A DNA stretch of 64,000 nucleotides from the NCBI GenBank assembly GCA_964615375.1, contig CAZTOW010000014.1, positions 62,001-126,000 of the forward strand, read 5' to 3'. A model generated the notes under the pieces. The model ran no database searches, was not told where the DNA came from, and saw only the letters and a program-made list of their open reading frames with translations. This stretch comes from CAZKWG01 sp964615375 (GTDB taxonomy: Bacteria > Myxococcota_A > UBA796 > CAZKWG01). The position numbers and the translations under genes were made by a program. This document shows positions 56,040-64,000 of this stretch, piece after piece; within the stretch, counting starts at the first letter, position 1, and every line of letters begins with the position of its first letter.

Positions 56040-57218
56040 TCAGCGCGCCGCGCTCATCGCCGAGATCAGCGTGAGCGTCAGATCCAGCTGCAGGTCCGAG
56101 CTCGTCGCGCTCGCCTGGTGCAGCTCCACCGCCAGCACGTTCTGGTCCAGGAGCAGCGCCGGATCCACCTCGTAGGCCGTCCAGGCGGTCTCGTCGTCCC
56201 CGGAGACGGTGACGGAGGCGTAGTCGTCCGCGCCCACCTCCCCGTCCGCCAGGTTGTGGCGCGCCAGCTCCTCCCCGTTGAGCCAGACCAGCGCCCCGTC
56301 GTCCACCATCAGCTCCAGCGTCGCCTCGCGGGCCCCGGCGAGCTCGCTCGGGTCCACCTCCAGCGCGAGCCGCAGCCAGGTCGTGGGGTGCTTGTCGTTC
56401 GCGTCGTCCCCGTAGCCCAGCGTGGTCGCGTGCGTGTCCCCGTAGCCGAGGGGTGAGGCCCCGCTGGACCAGCCGCTGTCGTCGAAGTCCACCGCGCGCC
56501 AGTCACCCTCGGGCTCCACCCCGGAGTCGTCGTAGCGCCAGGTGTCGCCCGAGGCCACCAGGCTCAGCTCCACGAGCTCCACCAGCGCGTTGGTCTCGCC
56601 CGGCGTGCCGTAGTCGGTCTGCTCCCAGGTCTCCGCGCCGTCGGGGATCCGCGCCAGCGAGGTGTCCGCCTCCTGCGGACCGTAGACCACCCAGTCCACG
56701 ACCTCCCCGCTCGAGTCGAAGACGCCCACGCCCTCGCCGCCCTGCGCCAGGCGGAAGCCCAGGTGGCGGTCTCCCAGCTCCGGCTGGCCGTCCGCCCACA
56801 GCACCAGGAATCCCCCCGCCTCCAGCGTGGTCCCCTCGGGGAGCGCGCTCAGACCCGGCTGGGTCCAGTCATCCGAGAGCGTGAAGCCGCCGAGGTCCAG
56901 CGCCTCGTCGCCCGCGTTGTAGAGCTCGAGCCAGTCCGAGGCCGCGCCCAGGTCATCGGTCACGGACCCGAGGTTCTCCGCCATCAGCTCGTTGACCACC
57001 AGGGGCACGGCTCCCTCGGCGGACGTCTCGCCCGGCCCGGTCTCCCCTGGCCCGGTCTCCCCTGGCCCGGTCTCCCCTGGCCCGCTCTCGCCCGTGTCCG
57101 GGGCAGCGCTCTCCTCGACCTCGGAGTCCTCCTGCCGAGACTTGCCGCTCTCCTCGCCCGGGGCCGCGCAGGCCGCCGGGAGGAGCAGGAGCGCCGGGGC
57201 TCGCCATCCTCGCCACAT
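56040..57218 (-). CDS. Lamin-tail-domain lipoprotein with second beta domain
   Basis: A 392-residue exported protein. MWRGWRAPALLLLPAAC gives a lipobox (PAAC, Cys17). A Glu/Ser/Gly linker holds four GPGET-type repeats (about 44-64). A lamin-tail domain follows (VPLVVNELMAENLGSVTDDL, WLELYNAGDEALDLGGFTLSDD, FLVLWADGQPELGD, TPGETNALV). The C-terminal half (about 215-385) is a carbohydrate-binding-like beta sandwich: DTWRYDDSG, WRAVDFDDSGWSSGASPLGYGD, LELMVDDGALVWLNGEEL. It is convergent with the CotH gene and probably belongs to the same surface set. Confidence 0.82.
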   Translation of the reverse strand: MWRGWRAPALLLLPAACAAPGEESGKSRQEDSEVEESAAPDTGESGPGETGPGETGPGETGPGETSAEGAVPLVVNELMAENLGSVTDDLGAASDWLELYNAGDEALDLGGFTLSDDWTQPGLSALPEGTTLEAGGFLVLWADGQPELGDRHLGFRLAQGGEGVGVFDSSGEVVDWVVYGPQEADTSLARIPDGAETWEQTDYGTPGETNALVELVELSLVASGDTWRYDDSGVEPEGDWRAVDFDDSGWSSGASPLGYGDTHATTLGYGDDANDKHPTTWLRLALEVDPSELAGAREATLELMVDDGALVWLNGEELARHNLADGEVGADDYASVTVSGDDETAWTAYEVDPALLLDQNVLAVELHQASATSSDLQLDLTLTLISAMSAAR

Positions 57219-57368
57219 GAGCTCAGGCTACACCAGACCCGGACAGACGTCACGTCGGCTTCACACCTGCAGGGCCCCGCTGCGTCGCTTTTTACGCACT
57301 GGCACCCGCTCCGAAGGCCGGTTAACGTGGCAGCCCCGCAAGCAAAGCCCAGAGCACCAGAGTCGCAA

Positions 57369-58082
57369 ATGTCCTACCTCGGAGCGGCATATTTCGACGT
57401 AGACGGCACCCTGGTGGGCACGAGCCTGCTCCACCCGACGCTCTCCGTGCTGGCCAATCAGGCCACGCCCCTGGAGAGCGCGCGTCGGATCGGCCTCGCG
57501 CTGGTCGGGGCGCCCCGGATGGCGCTGGCCGAGCTCAAGGATCGCCGCCTCTTCAACGAGCTCCTCTTCGCCAACTACAAGGGGATCTCCGAGGACCGGA
57601 TGATCTGCCTGGCGGAGGACGTCTTCGACAGCGTCATCAAGCCGCGCATCTTCCAGGGCACGGTGGACCTCATCGCCCAGTGCCGGGAGGCGGGGCTGCG
57701 CACGGTCCTGGTGACCGGCGCGCTGGACTCCACTGTGGCGCCGCTCGCGCGTCACTTGGGTGTAACGTCCGTGATCGCCAACCGCCTGGAGATGAAGGAC
57801 CGCTACGCCACGGGCAAGCTCCTGCGCCCCGTGGTCGCCGGACCCGGCAAGGCTGTCCTCATCGTCGAGGACGCGCGCCGCAACGGGCACGACCTCTCCC
57901 GCTGCCAGGCCTACTCCGACTCCTACTCCGACGTGCCCATGCTCTCGGTCGTCGGTCACCCCTTCTGCATCAACCCAGACCGCCGCCTGCGCCAGCTCGC
58001 GCAGGCCTACGACTGGCCCATCCTCGACCTCGGCACCTCGCAGGGTAGCGGGAAGCCGTCGAGCCCCGGCCGCACCGCCTAG
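57369..58082 (+). CDS. HAD-superfamily phosphatase, SerB/HAD-IB type
   Basis: A 237-residue HAD hydrolase. Motif I is FDVDGTL (DxDGT), motif II is VLVTGALD (Thr/Ser position), and the HAD-IB final motif appears as AYSDSYSDVPML. IFQGTVDLIAQCREAGLRTVLVTG is typical of the group acting on phosphoserine, lysophosphatidate or similar phospholipid intermediates. ATG 57369 begins the domain. It opens an operon with the LarA-like gene (8 bases later) and the ElbD-like gene, which suggests dephosphorylation of a lipid intermediate. Exact substrate unknown. Confidence 0.85.
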   Translation: MSYLGAAYFDVDGTLVGTSLLHPTLSVLANQATPLESARRIGLALVGAPRMALAELKDRRLFNELLFANYKGISEDRMICLAEDVFDSVIKPRIFQGTVDLIAQCREAGLRTVLVTGALDSTVAPLARHLGVTSVIANRLEMKDRYATGKLLRPVVAGPGKAVLIVEDARRNGHDLSRCQAYSDSYSDVPMLSVVGHPFCINPDRRLRQLAQAYDWPILDLGTSQGSGKPSSPGRTA

Positions 58083-58090
58083 GAGCGCTC

Positions 58091-59707
58091 ATGAACGCCC
58101 CTCACCCCAGCGTGGTCACCCTCGACCACCGCTCCCGGCCCCGCGTGCTCTTCTCCGGCGATCAGCTCGTGGAGGTCCCCTTCCCCGCGGGGACCCGGGT
58201 GATCTACCCGAAGAAGCCGATGGCGCCCCTGCTCGACGTGGACGCGGCCATCCGCTACGCGCTGAGCCACCCGCTGGGCAAGCCGCCGCTGTACGCGCTG
58301 CTCAAGCCCGGGATGCGCGTCACCATCGCCATCGACGACATCAGCATGCCGCTGCCGCCGATGCGCTCCCCGGACGTACGCCAGCGCATCGTCGAGGCCG
58401 TGCTCGAGCAGCTCGACGCCTACGGCGTGAACGACGTCGAGCTCATCATCGCCACGGCCTTCCACCGGCCGATGACCGAGACCGAGATCCGCCACATCCT
58501 GGGCGACCGGATCGTGAACCGCTTCTGGCCGAAGCGCCTCTACAACCACGACGCGGAGAAGCCGGGCGGCCTCGTGCTGCTGGGCACCACCGAGGACGGG
58601 CAGGAGGTGGAGATCAACCGGCGCGCGGCCGAGAGCGACCTGCTCATCTACGTGAACCTGACCTTCGTGCCGATGAACGGCGGCCACAAGTCGCTGGGCA
58701 CCGGCCTGGTGGGCTACCGCTCGCTCAAGGGGCACCACAACCCCTACACGATCCGCAAGAGCCCGACCTACATGGACCCGGGGGTCAGCGCGCTCTCCGA
58801 TCGCATGCGCTCGGTCTCCAAGCTGATCCAGCAGCACGTCCCGGTCTTCCACATCGAGAGCACCGTCAACTCCGCCATGTTCGACGCGCCGCTCGCCTTC
58901 CTCGCCAAGAACGAGGACGAGCTGACGCCCACCGAGGACAAGGCGATGCGCGCGCTCATCCGCACGCTGCAGGTGCTCCCGCAGCAGGCGCGGCAGGCCA
59001 TCTTCGAGCGCGTCCCCTCCCCTTACGGCGTCATCGGCGTCTGGGCGGGCGAGACCGAGCAGGTCCACGAGCAGACGCTGCAGAAGTGCTACCAGCAGCT
59101 GCTGGTCCCGGTGGACGGGCAGGCGGACATCGCCGTCTTCCCCGTCCCCTACATCAGCCCCTACAACGTCGGCGCCTTCCTGAACCCGCTGCTCGTCAGC
59201 GTCATGGCCCAGGGCTACCTGTTCAACCTCCACCGGCGCGCCCCCCTGGTCAAGCGCGGCGGGACGGTGATCATCACCCACCCCTGCACCGACCGCTTCG
59301 ACCGCGAGCAGCACGCGCCCTATGTGGAGTTCTTCCACCGCCTGCTGCCCCAGACCCGCGACGCCATGGAGCTGCACAAGCGCTACGAGGCTGAGTTCGC
59401 GCGGAACCCGGGCTACATCCAGATGTACCGCACGGGCAAGGGCTACCACCCCGCTCACCCCTTCTACATGTGGTACTGGGGCGAGAACGGGCGCAACCAC
59501 ATCGGCCGCGTCATCGTGGTCGGCGCGGACAACGAGTACGTACCCGGCATCCTGGGCTACGAGACGGCCGCCAGCATGACCGAGGCCCTGCGCATGGCGC
59601 GCGAGACCGCTCCGCCCAAGCCGAGCATCTCCGTGCTGCGCATCTGCCCGCTGCTCATGGTGGAGGTCAACCCCGACGTCGCCGCCCCGGGCGTGGAGTT
59701 CCCATGA
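58091..59707 (+). CDS. LarA-family (DUF2088) protein
   Basis: A 538-residue protein whose N-terminal half matches the lactate-racemase LarA/DUF2088 pattern: VTIAIDDISMPLPPMRSPDVRQRIVEAVLEQL, DVELIIATAFHRPMTETEIRHILGD, FWPKRLYNHDAEKPGGLVLLGTTEDG and LLIYVNLTFVPMNGGHKSLGTGLVGYRS. LarA itself carries a nickel-pincer nucleotide; whether this homologue does is unclear, as no larB/C/E genes are nearby. The C-terminal half (VMAQGYLFNLHRRAPLVKRGGTVIITHPC) follows the family. TAGGAG lies before the ATG. It overlaps the ElbD-like gene by ATGA, so a role in the same lipid pathway is likely. Confidence 0.78.
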   Translation: MNAPHPSVVTLDHRSRPRVLFSGDQLVEVPFPAGTRVIYPKKPMAPLLDVDAAIRYALSHPLGKPPLYALLKPGMRVTIAIDDISMPLPPMRSPDVRQRIVEAVLEQLDAYGVNDVELIIATAFHRPMTETEIRHILGDRIVNRFWPKRLYNHDAEKPGGLVLLGTTEDGQEVEINRRAAESDLLIYVNLTFVPMNGGHKSLGTGLVGYRSLKGHHNPYTIRKSPTYMDPGVSALSDRMRSVSKLIQQHVPVFHIESTVNSAMFDAPLAFLAKNEDELTPTEDKAMRALIRTLQVLPQQARQAIFERVPSPYGVIGVWAGETEQVHEQTLQKCYQQLLVPVDGQADIAVFPVPYISPYNVGAFLNPLLVSVMAQGYLFNLHRRAPLVKRGGTVIITHPCTDRFDREQHAPYVEFFHRLLPQTRDAMELHKRYEAEFARNPGYIQMYRTGKGYHPAHPFYMWYWGENGRNHIGRVIVVGADNEYVPGILGYETAASMTEALRMARETAPPKPSISVLRICPLLMVEVNPDVAAPGVEFP

Positions 59708-62700
59708 GCCTCGCCCCCAGCGCCGGGCGCGGTCCCCTGGACCCTCACGCGCTGCTGCGCGGCGCGCGCCTGCTCGTGGTCGGCGGGACCGGCTTCCTCG
59801 GCAAGGTCTGGCTCACGATGCTGCTCCAGACCTTCCCCGAGATCGACCACGTCTACCTGCTGGTGCGCCCGCGCCGCAGCGGCGGTCTCAGCCCCCGCGA
59901 GGGCAGCGAGGCCCGCTTCTGGGCCGAGATCGTCCCCAACGCCTCCTTCGACGCCCTGCGCGCCGCCTTCCCCGGCGCCGCCTTCCAGGACTTCGTCCGC
60001 CGCAAGATCACGCCCATCCCCGGCGATGTCTCCCTGCCCTTCTGCGGCATCCCCGACGAGATCCTGGGCGAGCTTCGCGGCAACATCAGCGCCCTCGTCA
60101 ACGCCTCGGGCGTCGTGGACTTCGACCCGCCCCTCGACGAGTCGCTCAACGTCAACGCCTTCGGCATGCAGAACCTCGTCTCCCTGGCGCGCACGCTGGG
60201 CGACCTGCCCTTCCTGCACACCAGCACCTGCTACGTGGCCGGCGACCGCACCGGGCAGGTGGACGAGATCGACCCCCGCCGCTTCCCCTTCCCCAAGGCG
60301 GACAAGCTGGCGGTGGAGCACTGGGATCCCGAGCGGGAGATCGCCGAGTGCGTGGACCTCGTCGAGAACGTCCGCCACCGCGCCAACGACGCCTTCCGCC
60401 AGAGCGCCTTCCTCGATCAGGCCAAGAAGAACCTGACCGAGAAGGGCGAGCCCACCCGCGGCAGCGCCCTCGCCGACGAGCTCGCCCGCGTAAAGCGCCG
60501 CTACGAGGAGCAGCAGCTCATCGCCGCCGGCACCGAGCGGGCGAAGTACTGGGGCTGGCACAACATCTACACATACACGAAGTCGATCGGCGAGCAGATC
60601 CTGTGTAGATCAGGGTTACGCTTCACGATCGTCCGCCCCGCGGTGGTGGAGAGCTCGCTCAGCTACCCCATGACCGGGTGGAACGAGGGCATCAACACCT
60701 CGGCCCCGCTGGCCTACATCGCCATGCAGGCCCCGGGCGTCTTCCCGTCGGAGAAGGACAGCGTCCTCGACATCATCCCCGTCGATCAGGTCGCCATCGG
60801 CACCACGCTGGCCCTGCTCGAGCTGCTGGAGGGCACCGCGCCGCCCGTCTACCAGCTGGGGAGCTCGGACACCTCGCCCCTGCCGGTGCCCCGCCTCATC
60901 GAGCTCGTCGGCCTGCACAAGCGCCACCACTACCTGCACAAGGCCTCGGGCAACAAGCTCGTCAACTGGGCGCACTCCCGCTTCGAGCCGGTCCCCATCT
61001 CGGCCGAGGGCTTCATGACCCGCGGCCCGCAGTTCTACGCGGACACGGTCGGCCGGGCCGCCGGCCTCCTGCGCAAGGTCACGGGCGGCGCGCTGGAGCC
61101 CCTGCTGAACCCCGCCGTGGACGGCCTGGAGGCCGTGGCGAAGCAGCTCGGCACCACGGCCCGCATCATCTCGCTCTTCGTGCCCTTCATGGCCACGCAC
61201 AGCTACCGCTTCTCCTGCGCGAACACGCGCGCGGCCTTCGCGCGCCTCTCGCCCGAGGATCAGGAGCTCCTGCCCTGGCACCCCGAGCGCATCGAGTGGC
61301 GCAGCTACCTGCTGGACGTCCACCTGCCCGGCCTCGAACGCCACGTCTGGCCCGAGATCGAGAAGAAGTTCGACCGCAAGGTGAGCCCGCTCCGGCGCTA
61401 CGACCACCTGCTCGACCTGCTGGACGAGGTGGCCGACCGCCACGACCTCGCCCCCGCGCTCATGGCGCTGGAGGAGGACGGCTTCTCCCGGGTCACCTAC
61501 CGCGACCTCCGTGAGCGCGCCCAGGTCACCGCCGCCCGCCTGCGCCTGCTGGGCCTGGGCGAGGGTGACCGCGTCCTGCTCTCCGGGCAGAACCACCCCG
61601 ACTGGGTGGTCGCCTTCTTCGGCGTGCTCTGGGCCGGCGGCGTGGTGGTGCCCGTGGACCCCGCCATGCTCCCCGACGCCGCCCGCCGCGTGGCCGACGC
61701 CTCCGAGGCGGGCCTGGCCATCCTGGATCAGAAGGCGCGCAGCTCCTTCGCGAGCGGACTTGTAACGTCGTGTTACGACGTTCACGAGATCACGGCGCCC
61801 CACGGGGAGGGCGACCCGGAGCCCGCGAACGCCGCCACGCCCACCCCCGACACCGTGGCCAGCGTGCTCTTCACCTCGGGCACCACCGGCGTGCCCAAGG
61901 GCGTGATGCTCACGCACGGGAACTTCACCTCCCTCCTGGCCAGCCTGTCCAAGCTCTTCGATCTCGGGCACGAGGACCGCGTGCTCTCGGTGCTCCCGCT
62001 GCACCACACCTTCGAGTTCTCCTGCGGCCTGCTCCTGCCCCTCTCCCGCGGCACCCGCATCCTCTACCTGGGTGAGGTCAACGGCGAGCGCCTCGCGACC
62101 GGGCTCCGCGAGGGCCAGGTCACGGCCATGGTCGGCGTGCCCGCCCTCTGGCAGCTGCTGGAGCGCCGCATCCGCGGCCAGGTGCGCGACCAGGGCAGGG
62201 TCTTCGAGATGGCCGTGGACGCCGGGCTCGAGCTCAACCGCCTGCTGGGCGCCAGCACGGGCCTGGACATCGGGCGCCTCTTCTTCGCGCCCATCCACCA
62301 GCGGCTCGGCGGCAACATCCGCTACCTCATCAGCGGCGGCTCCGCCCTCCCGCCGGAGACCCACAAGCTCTTCTCCGGGCTCGGCCTCCACCTGGCCGAG
62401 GGCTACGGCCTCACCGAGGCCGCCCCCGTGCTCACCGTGGCCCGCGGCGGCCCCGGGACCAAGGCCGGCCACGTCGGCAAGGCCATCCCCGGCGTGGAGA
62501 TCCGCATCCAGGACCCCGACGACAAGGGCGTGGGACAGGTGCTGGCCCGCGGCCCCAACGTCATGGAGGGCTACTGGGGCAACCGCGAGGCCACCAGCAG
62601 CGTCATCGACCAGGACGGCTGGCTCCACACCGGCGACCTCGGCCGCCTGGACCACAAGGGGCGCCTGCACCTCGTGGGCCGGGCCAAGGAGGTGGTCGTC

Positions 62701-64000
62701 ACCTCCTCGGGCGAGAACATCTACCTGGACGACCTGGAGAACCGCTTCGGCACGCCGCGCGGCGTGAGCGAGTACGCCTTCGTGGGCCTCGACGACCCGC
62801 GGGGCGGCGAGAGACTAGGTCTCCTAGCCGTCCCCGAGGACGGCGAGGGAGAGCGCTCCGCCCGCCACGAGCGCGCCCGCAAGGCGCTCAAGGCCGCCAT
62901 CGACGCCCTCCCCTCTGGCCAGCGCCCGGCGGTCGTCCACCTCGTGGACGCCCCCCTCCCCCGCACCGCCACCCGCAAGGTCAAGCGCAAGGAGGTCCGC
63001 GCCGTCCTGGAGAAGATCGTCAGCGCCAGCGCCGGGCAGGGCCACCGCGGCGAGGGCCTGCACAGCCCCGTCGCCCACGCCATCGCCTCCGTCGCCGGCA
63101 TGAACGAGGGCCGCCTGGAGCTCTCCTCCCGGATGAAGGAGGATCTCAGCTTCGACAGCCTCATGTGGGTGGAGCTCAGCGCCGCCCTGGACGGCACCGA
63201 GGGCGGCTCTCCGGGCGTGGACGCGCTCAGCCGCTGCGAGACCGTAGCCGACGTCATCCGGCTCGCCGGCGAGACCGCGCCGCAGGCTGTCGAAGAGGAG
63301 GAGACCCAGGAGAAGGTCCGCATCCCCGAGGTGCTCGCCTCTCCGCTCAAGGAGGCGCTGGGCATGGGCCAGCATGCCTTCTACCACCGCCTCCTGGACA
63401 TGCACGTCACCGGCAGCGCCTACATCCCCCAGAACCGCCAGGCCATCGTGGTGAGCAACCACAGCTCGCACCTGGACATGGGCCTGGTGAAGATGGCGCT
63501 CGGGAAGTACGGGTCCCGCATCGTCGCGCTGGCGGCCAAGGACTACTTCTTCGAGGGCAACAAGTACCTCGTCGCCTACTTCGAGCAGCTCACGAACCTG
63601 GAGCCGCTGGACCGCAAGGCCGGCTTCCGCGCCAGCTTCGAGCAGGCCAGGCGGGTGGTCGAGGAGGGCAACGTCGTGCTGCTCTTCCCCGAGGGCACGC
63701 GCAGCCCCGACGGCAGCCTCCAGCCCTTCAAGCCCCTGGTGGGCAAGCTGGCGTTGGAGACCGGCGTAGACCTGCTGCCCCTCTGGCTCGGGAACACGAC
63801 CAGGGTGCTGCCCAAGGGCGCCATCCTCCCGCGCGGGCGCAAGCTGACCGTCCACATCGGCCCCCCGCTCAAGATCGAGGACATGCGCCGCCTCACCGCG
63901 GGGATGCGCGCGTCGGAGGCCGCCCGCGTCGTCACCCGCTTCCTCCAGCAGGCCGTCGAGGCCCTGCGCGACGGCAAGGTGCTGGACCTCAGCGAGGTCC
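59704..64000 (+). CDS. ElbD-like multidomain enzyme: reductase, AMP-ligase, ACP, acyltransferase (runs off window)
   Basis: At least 1432 residues, open to the window end. Domain order: an NAD-binding fatty-acyl reductase (about 22-560; GGTGFLGK at 27-34, HTSTCYVAG, catalytic Y289-TYT-K293); an AMP-forming acyl ligase (about 570-1100; FTSGTTGVPKG near 723, YGLTEAAP near 901, GWLHTGDLG near 973); an acyl-carrier domain with phosphopantetheine Ser1152 (SFDSLMWVEL); and a PlsC acyltransferase (NH1253SSHLD1258, FPEGTRS at 1328). ElbD of Myxococcus xanthus, which makes ether lipids, has a comparable order. It probably loads, reduces and transfers a fatty chain. An unusual CTAG-containing repeat lies at 62815-62827. 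Translationally coupled (ATGA) to the LarA-like gene. Confidence 0.85.
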   Translation, partial: MSLAPSAGRGPLDPHALLRGARLLVVGGTGFLGKVWLTMLLQTFPEIDHVYLLVRPRRSGGLSPREGSEARFWAEIVPNASFDALRAAFPGAAFQDFVRRKITPIPGDVSLPFCGIPDEILGELRGNISALVNASGVVDFDPPLDESLNVNAFGMQNLVSLARTLGDLPFLHTSTCYVAGDRTGQVDEIDPRRFPFPKADKLAVEHWDPEREIAECVDLVENVRHRANDAFRQSAFLDQAKKNLTEKGEPTRGSALADELARVKRRYEEQQLIAAGTERAKYWGWHNIYTYTKSIGEQILCRSGLRFTIVRPAVVESSLSYPMTGWNEGINTSAPLAYIAMQAPGVFPSEKDSVLDIIPVDQVAIGTTLALLELLEGTAPPVYQLGSSDTSPLPVPRLIELVGLHKRHHYLHKASGNKLVNWAHSRFEPVPISAEGFMTRGPQFYADTVGRAAGLLRKVTGGALEPLLNPAVDGLEAVAKQLGTTARIISLFVPFMATHSYRFSCANTRAAFARLSPEDQELLPWHPERIEWRSYLLDVHLPGLERHVWPEIEKKFDRKVSPLRRYDHLLDLLDEVADRHDLAPALMALEEDGFSRVTYRDLRERAQVTAARLRLLGLGEGDRVLLSGQNHPDWVVAFFGVLWAGGVVVPVDPAMLPDAARRVADASEAGLAILDQKARSSFASGLVTSCYDVHEITAPHGEGDPEPANAATPTPDTVASVLFTSGTTGVPKGVMLTHGNFTSLLASLSKLFDLGHEDRVLSVLPLHHTFEFSCGLLLPLSRGTRILYLGEVNGERLATGLREGQVTAMVGVPALWQLLERRIRGQVRDQGRVFEMAVDAGLELNRLLGASTGLDIGRLFFAPIHQRLGGNIRYLISGGSALPPETHKLFSGLGLHLAEGYGLTEAAPVLTVARGGPGTKAGHVGKAIPGVEIRIQDPDDKGVGQVLARGPNVMEGYWGNREATSSVIDQDGWLHTGDLGRLDHKGRLHLVGRAKEVVVTSSGENIYLDDLENRFGTPRGVSEYAFVGLDDPRGGERLGLLAVPEDGEGERSARHERARKALKAAIDALPSGQRPAVVHLVDAPLPRTATRKVKRKEVRAVLEKIVSASAGQGHRGEGLHSPVAHAIASVAGMNEGRLELSSRMKEDLSFDSLMWVELSAALDGTEGGSPGVDALSRCETVADVIRLAGETAPQAVEEEETQEKVRIPEVLASPLKEALGMGQHAFYHRLLDMHVTGSAYIPQNRQAIVVSNHSSHLDMGLVKMALGKYGSRIVALAAKDYFFEGNKYLVAYFEQLTNLEPLDRKAGFRASFEQARRVVEEGNVVLLFPEGTRSPDGSLQPFKPLVGKLALETGVDLLPLWLGNTTRVLPKGAILPRGRKLTVHIGPPLKIEDMRRLTAGMRASEAARVVTRFLQQAVEALRDGKVLDLSEV
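62815..62827. repeat. Inverted repeat CTAGG-TCT-CCTAG inside the ElbD-like gene
   Basis: Third example of the CTAG-N5-CTAG arrangement. It lies at the end of the AMP-ligase domain, in the codons for RLGLLAV. Confidence 0.5.

Noticed and set aside
2222..61770. Repeated TGTAAC or GTTACA hexamers (for example near 2222, 2473, 2886, 35115, 57766, 61761)
   Set aside because: About six copies is close to what base composition predicts for this window, and they share no fixed context.
61764..61782. Palindrome AACGTCGT-GTT-ACGACGTT inside the ElbD-like gene
   Set aside because: It is perfect but lies in a coding linker, is not repeated elsewhere in the window and has no promoter near it.
1..64000. 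tRNA, rRNA, CRISPR arrays, transposases, integrase or attachment sites
   Set aside because: I looked for these on both strands by eye and found no supporting sequence; a tRNA or Rfam model search would be needed to exclude them fully.

Overview
The window is very GC-rich with densely packed genes, many joined by ATGA, GTGA or TGATG stop/start overlaps. The content points to a Gram-negative, probably Myxococcota-like bacterium: many exported lipoproteins with Glu/Thr-rich linkers, FG-GAP, lamin-tail and CotH proteins, NtrC-type regulators with visible sigma-54 promoters, an imuB-dnaE2 mutasome pair, and a reductase/AMP-ligase/ACP/acyltransferase protein resembling ElbD of Myxococcus ether-lipid synthesis. 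This assignment rests on gene content only. I saw no tRNA, rRNA, CRISPR array or insertion sequence.

Layout. 1-2.6 kb: aroC (cut by the window edge), an AlkC-type glycosylase and an OmpA-domain lipoprotein in one operon. 2.7-6.3 kb: three glycosyltransferases and an RmlB-like dehydratase. 6.4-13.4 kb: a Ca/Na antiporter, an asnB-kamA-marR operon whose promoter and operator can be read, and a CPA2 antiporter with a TrkA/Usp partner. 13.5-16.4 kb: an orphan Gly-rich protein and a lipoprotein beside a degenerate APH-like pseudokinase. 16.5-21.6 kb: nhaA diverging from a histidine kinase/NtrC pair, followed by a Pal-like lipoprotein; both nhaA and pal have near-perfect sigma-54 promoters. 21.7-32.5 kb: envelope, hydrolase, RCK channel, glgC, FG-GAP, inositol-phosphatase-like and MFS genes.

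32.5-34.7 kb holds the most notable system: a compact microviridin-type graspetide (omega-ester peptide) locus. It has a 53-residue precursor with the PFFARFL leader and two tandem KYPSD cores, followed by MvdC- and MvdD-type ATP-grasp ligases.

36.5-47.7 kb is a respiratory module. A PhnD-like binding protein, a histidine kinase and an NtrC-type regulator diverge from a sigma-54 promoter with upstream palindromes. That promoter drives a porin and a TtrB-TtrC-TtrA-type molybdoenzyme (tetrathionate reductase family), closed by a MobB-MobA fusion for its cofactor. 47.7-52.6 kb: imuB-dnaE2 behind two near-identical palindromes spaced 32 bp. 52.7-57.2 kb: an Rpn-like protein with a GREE repeat, then lamin-tail and CotH lipoproteins. 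57.4-64 kb: a HAD phosphatase, a LarA-domain protein and the ElbD-like multidomain enzyme, which runs off the end.
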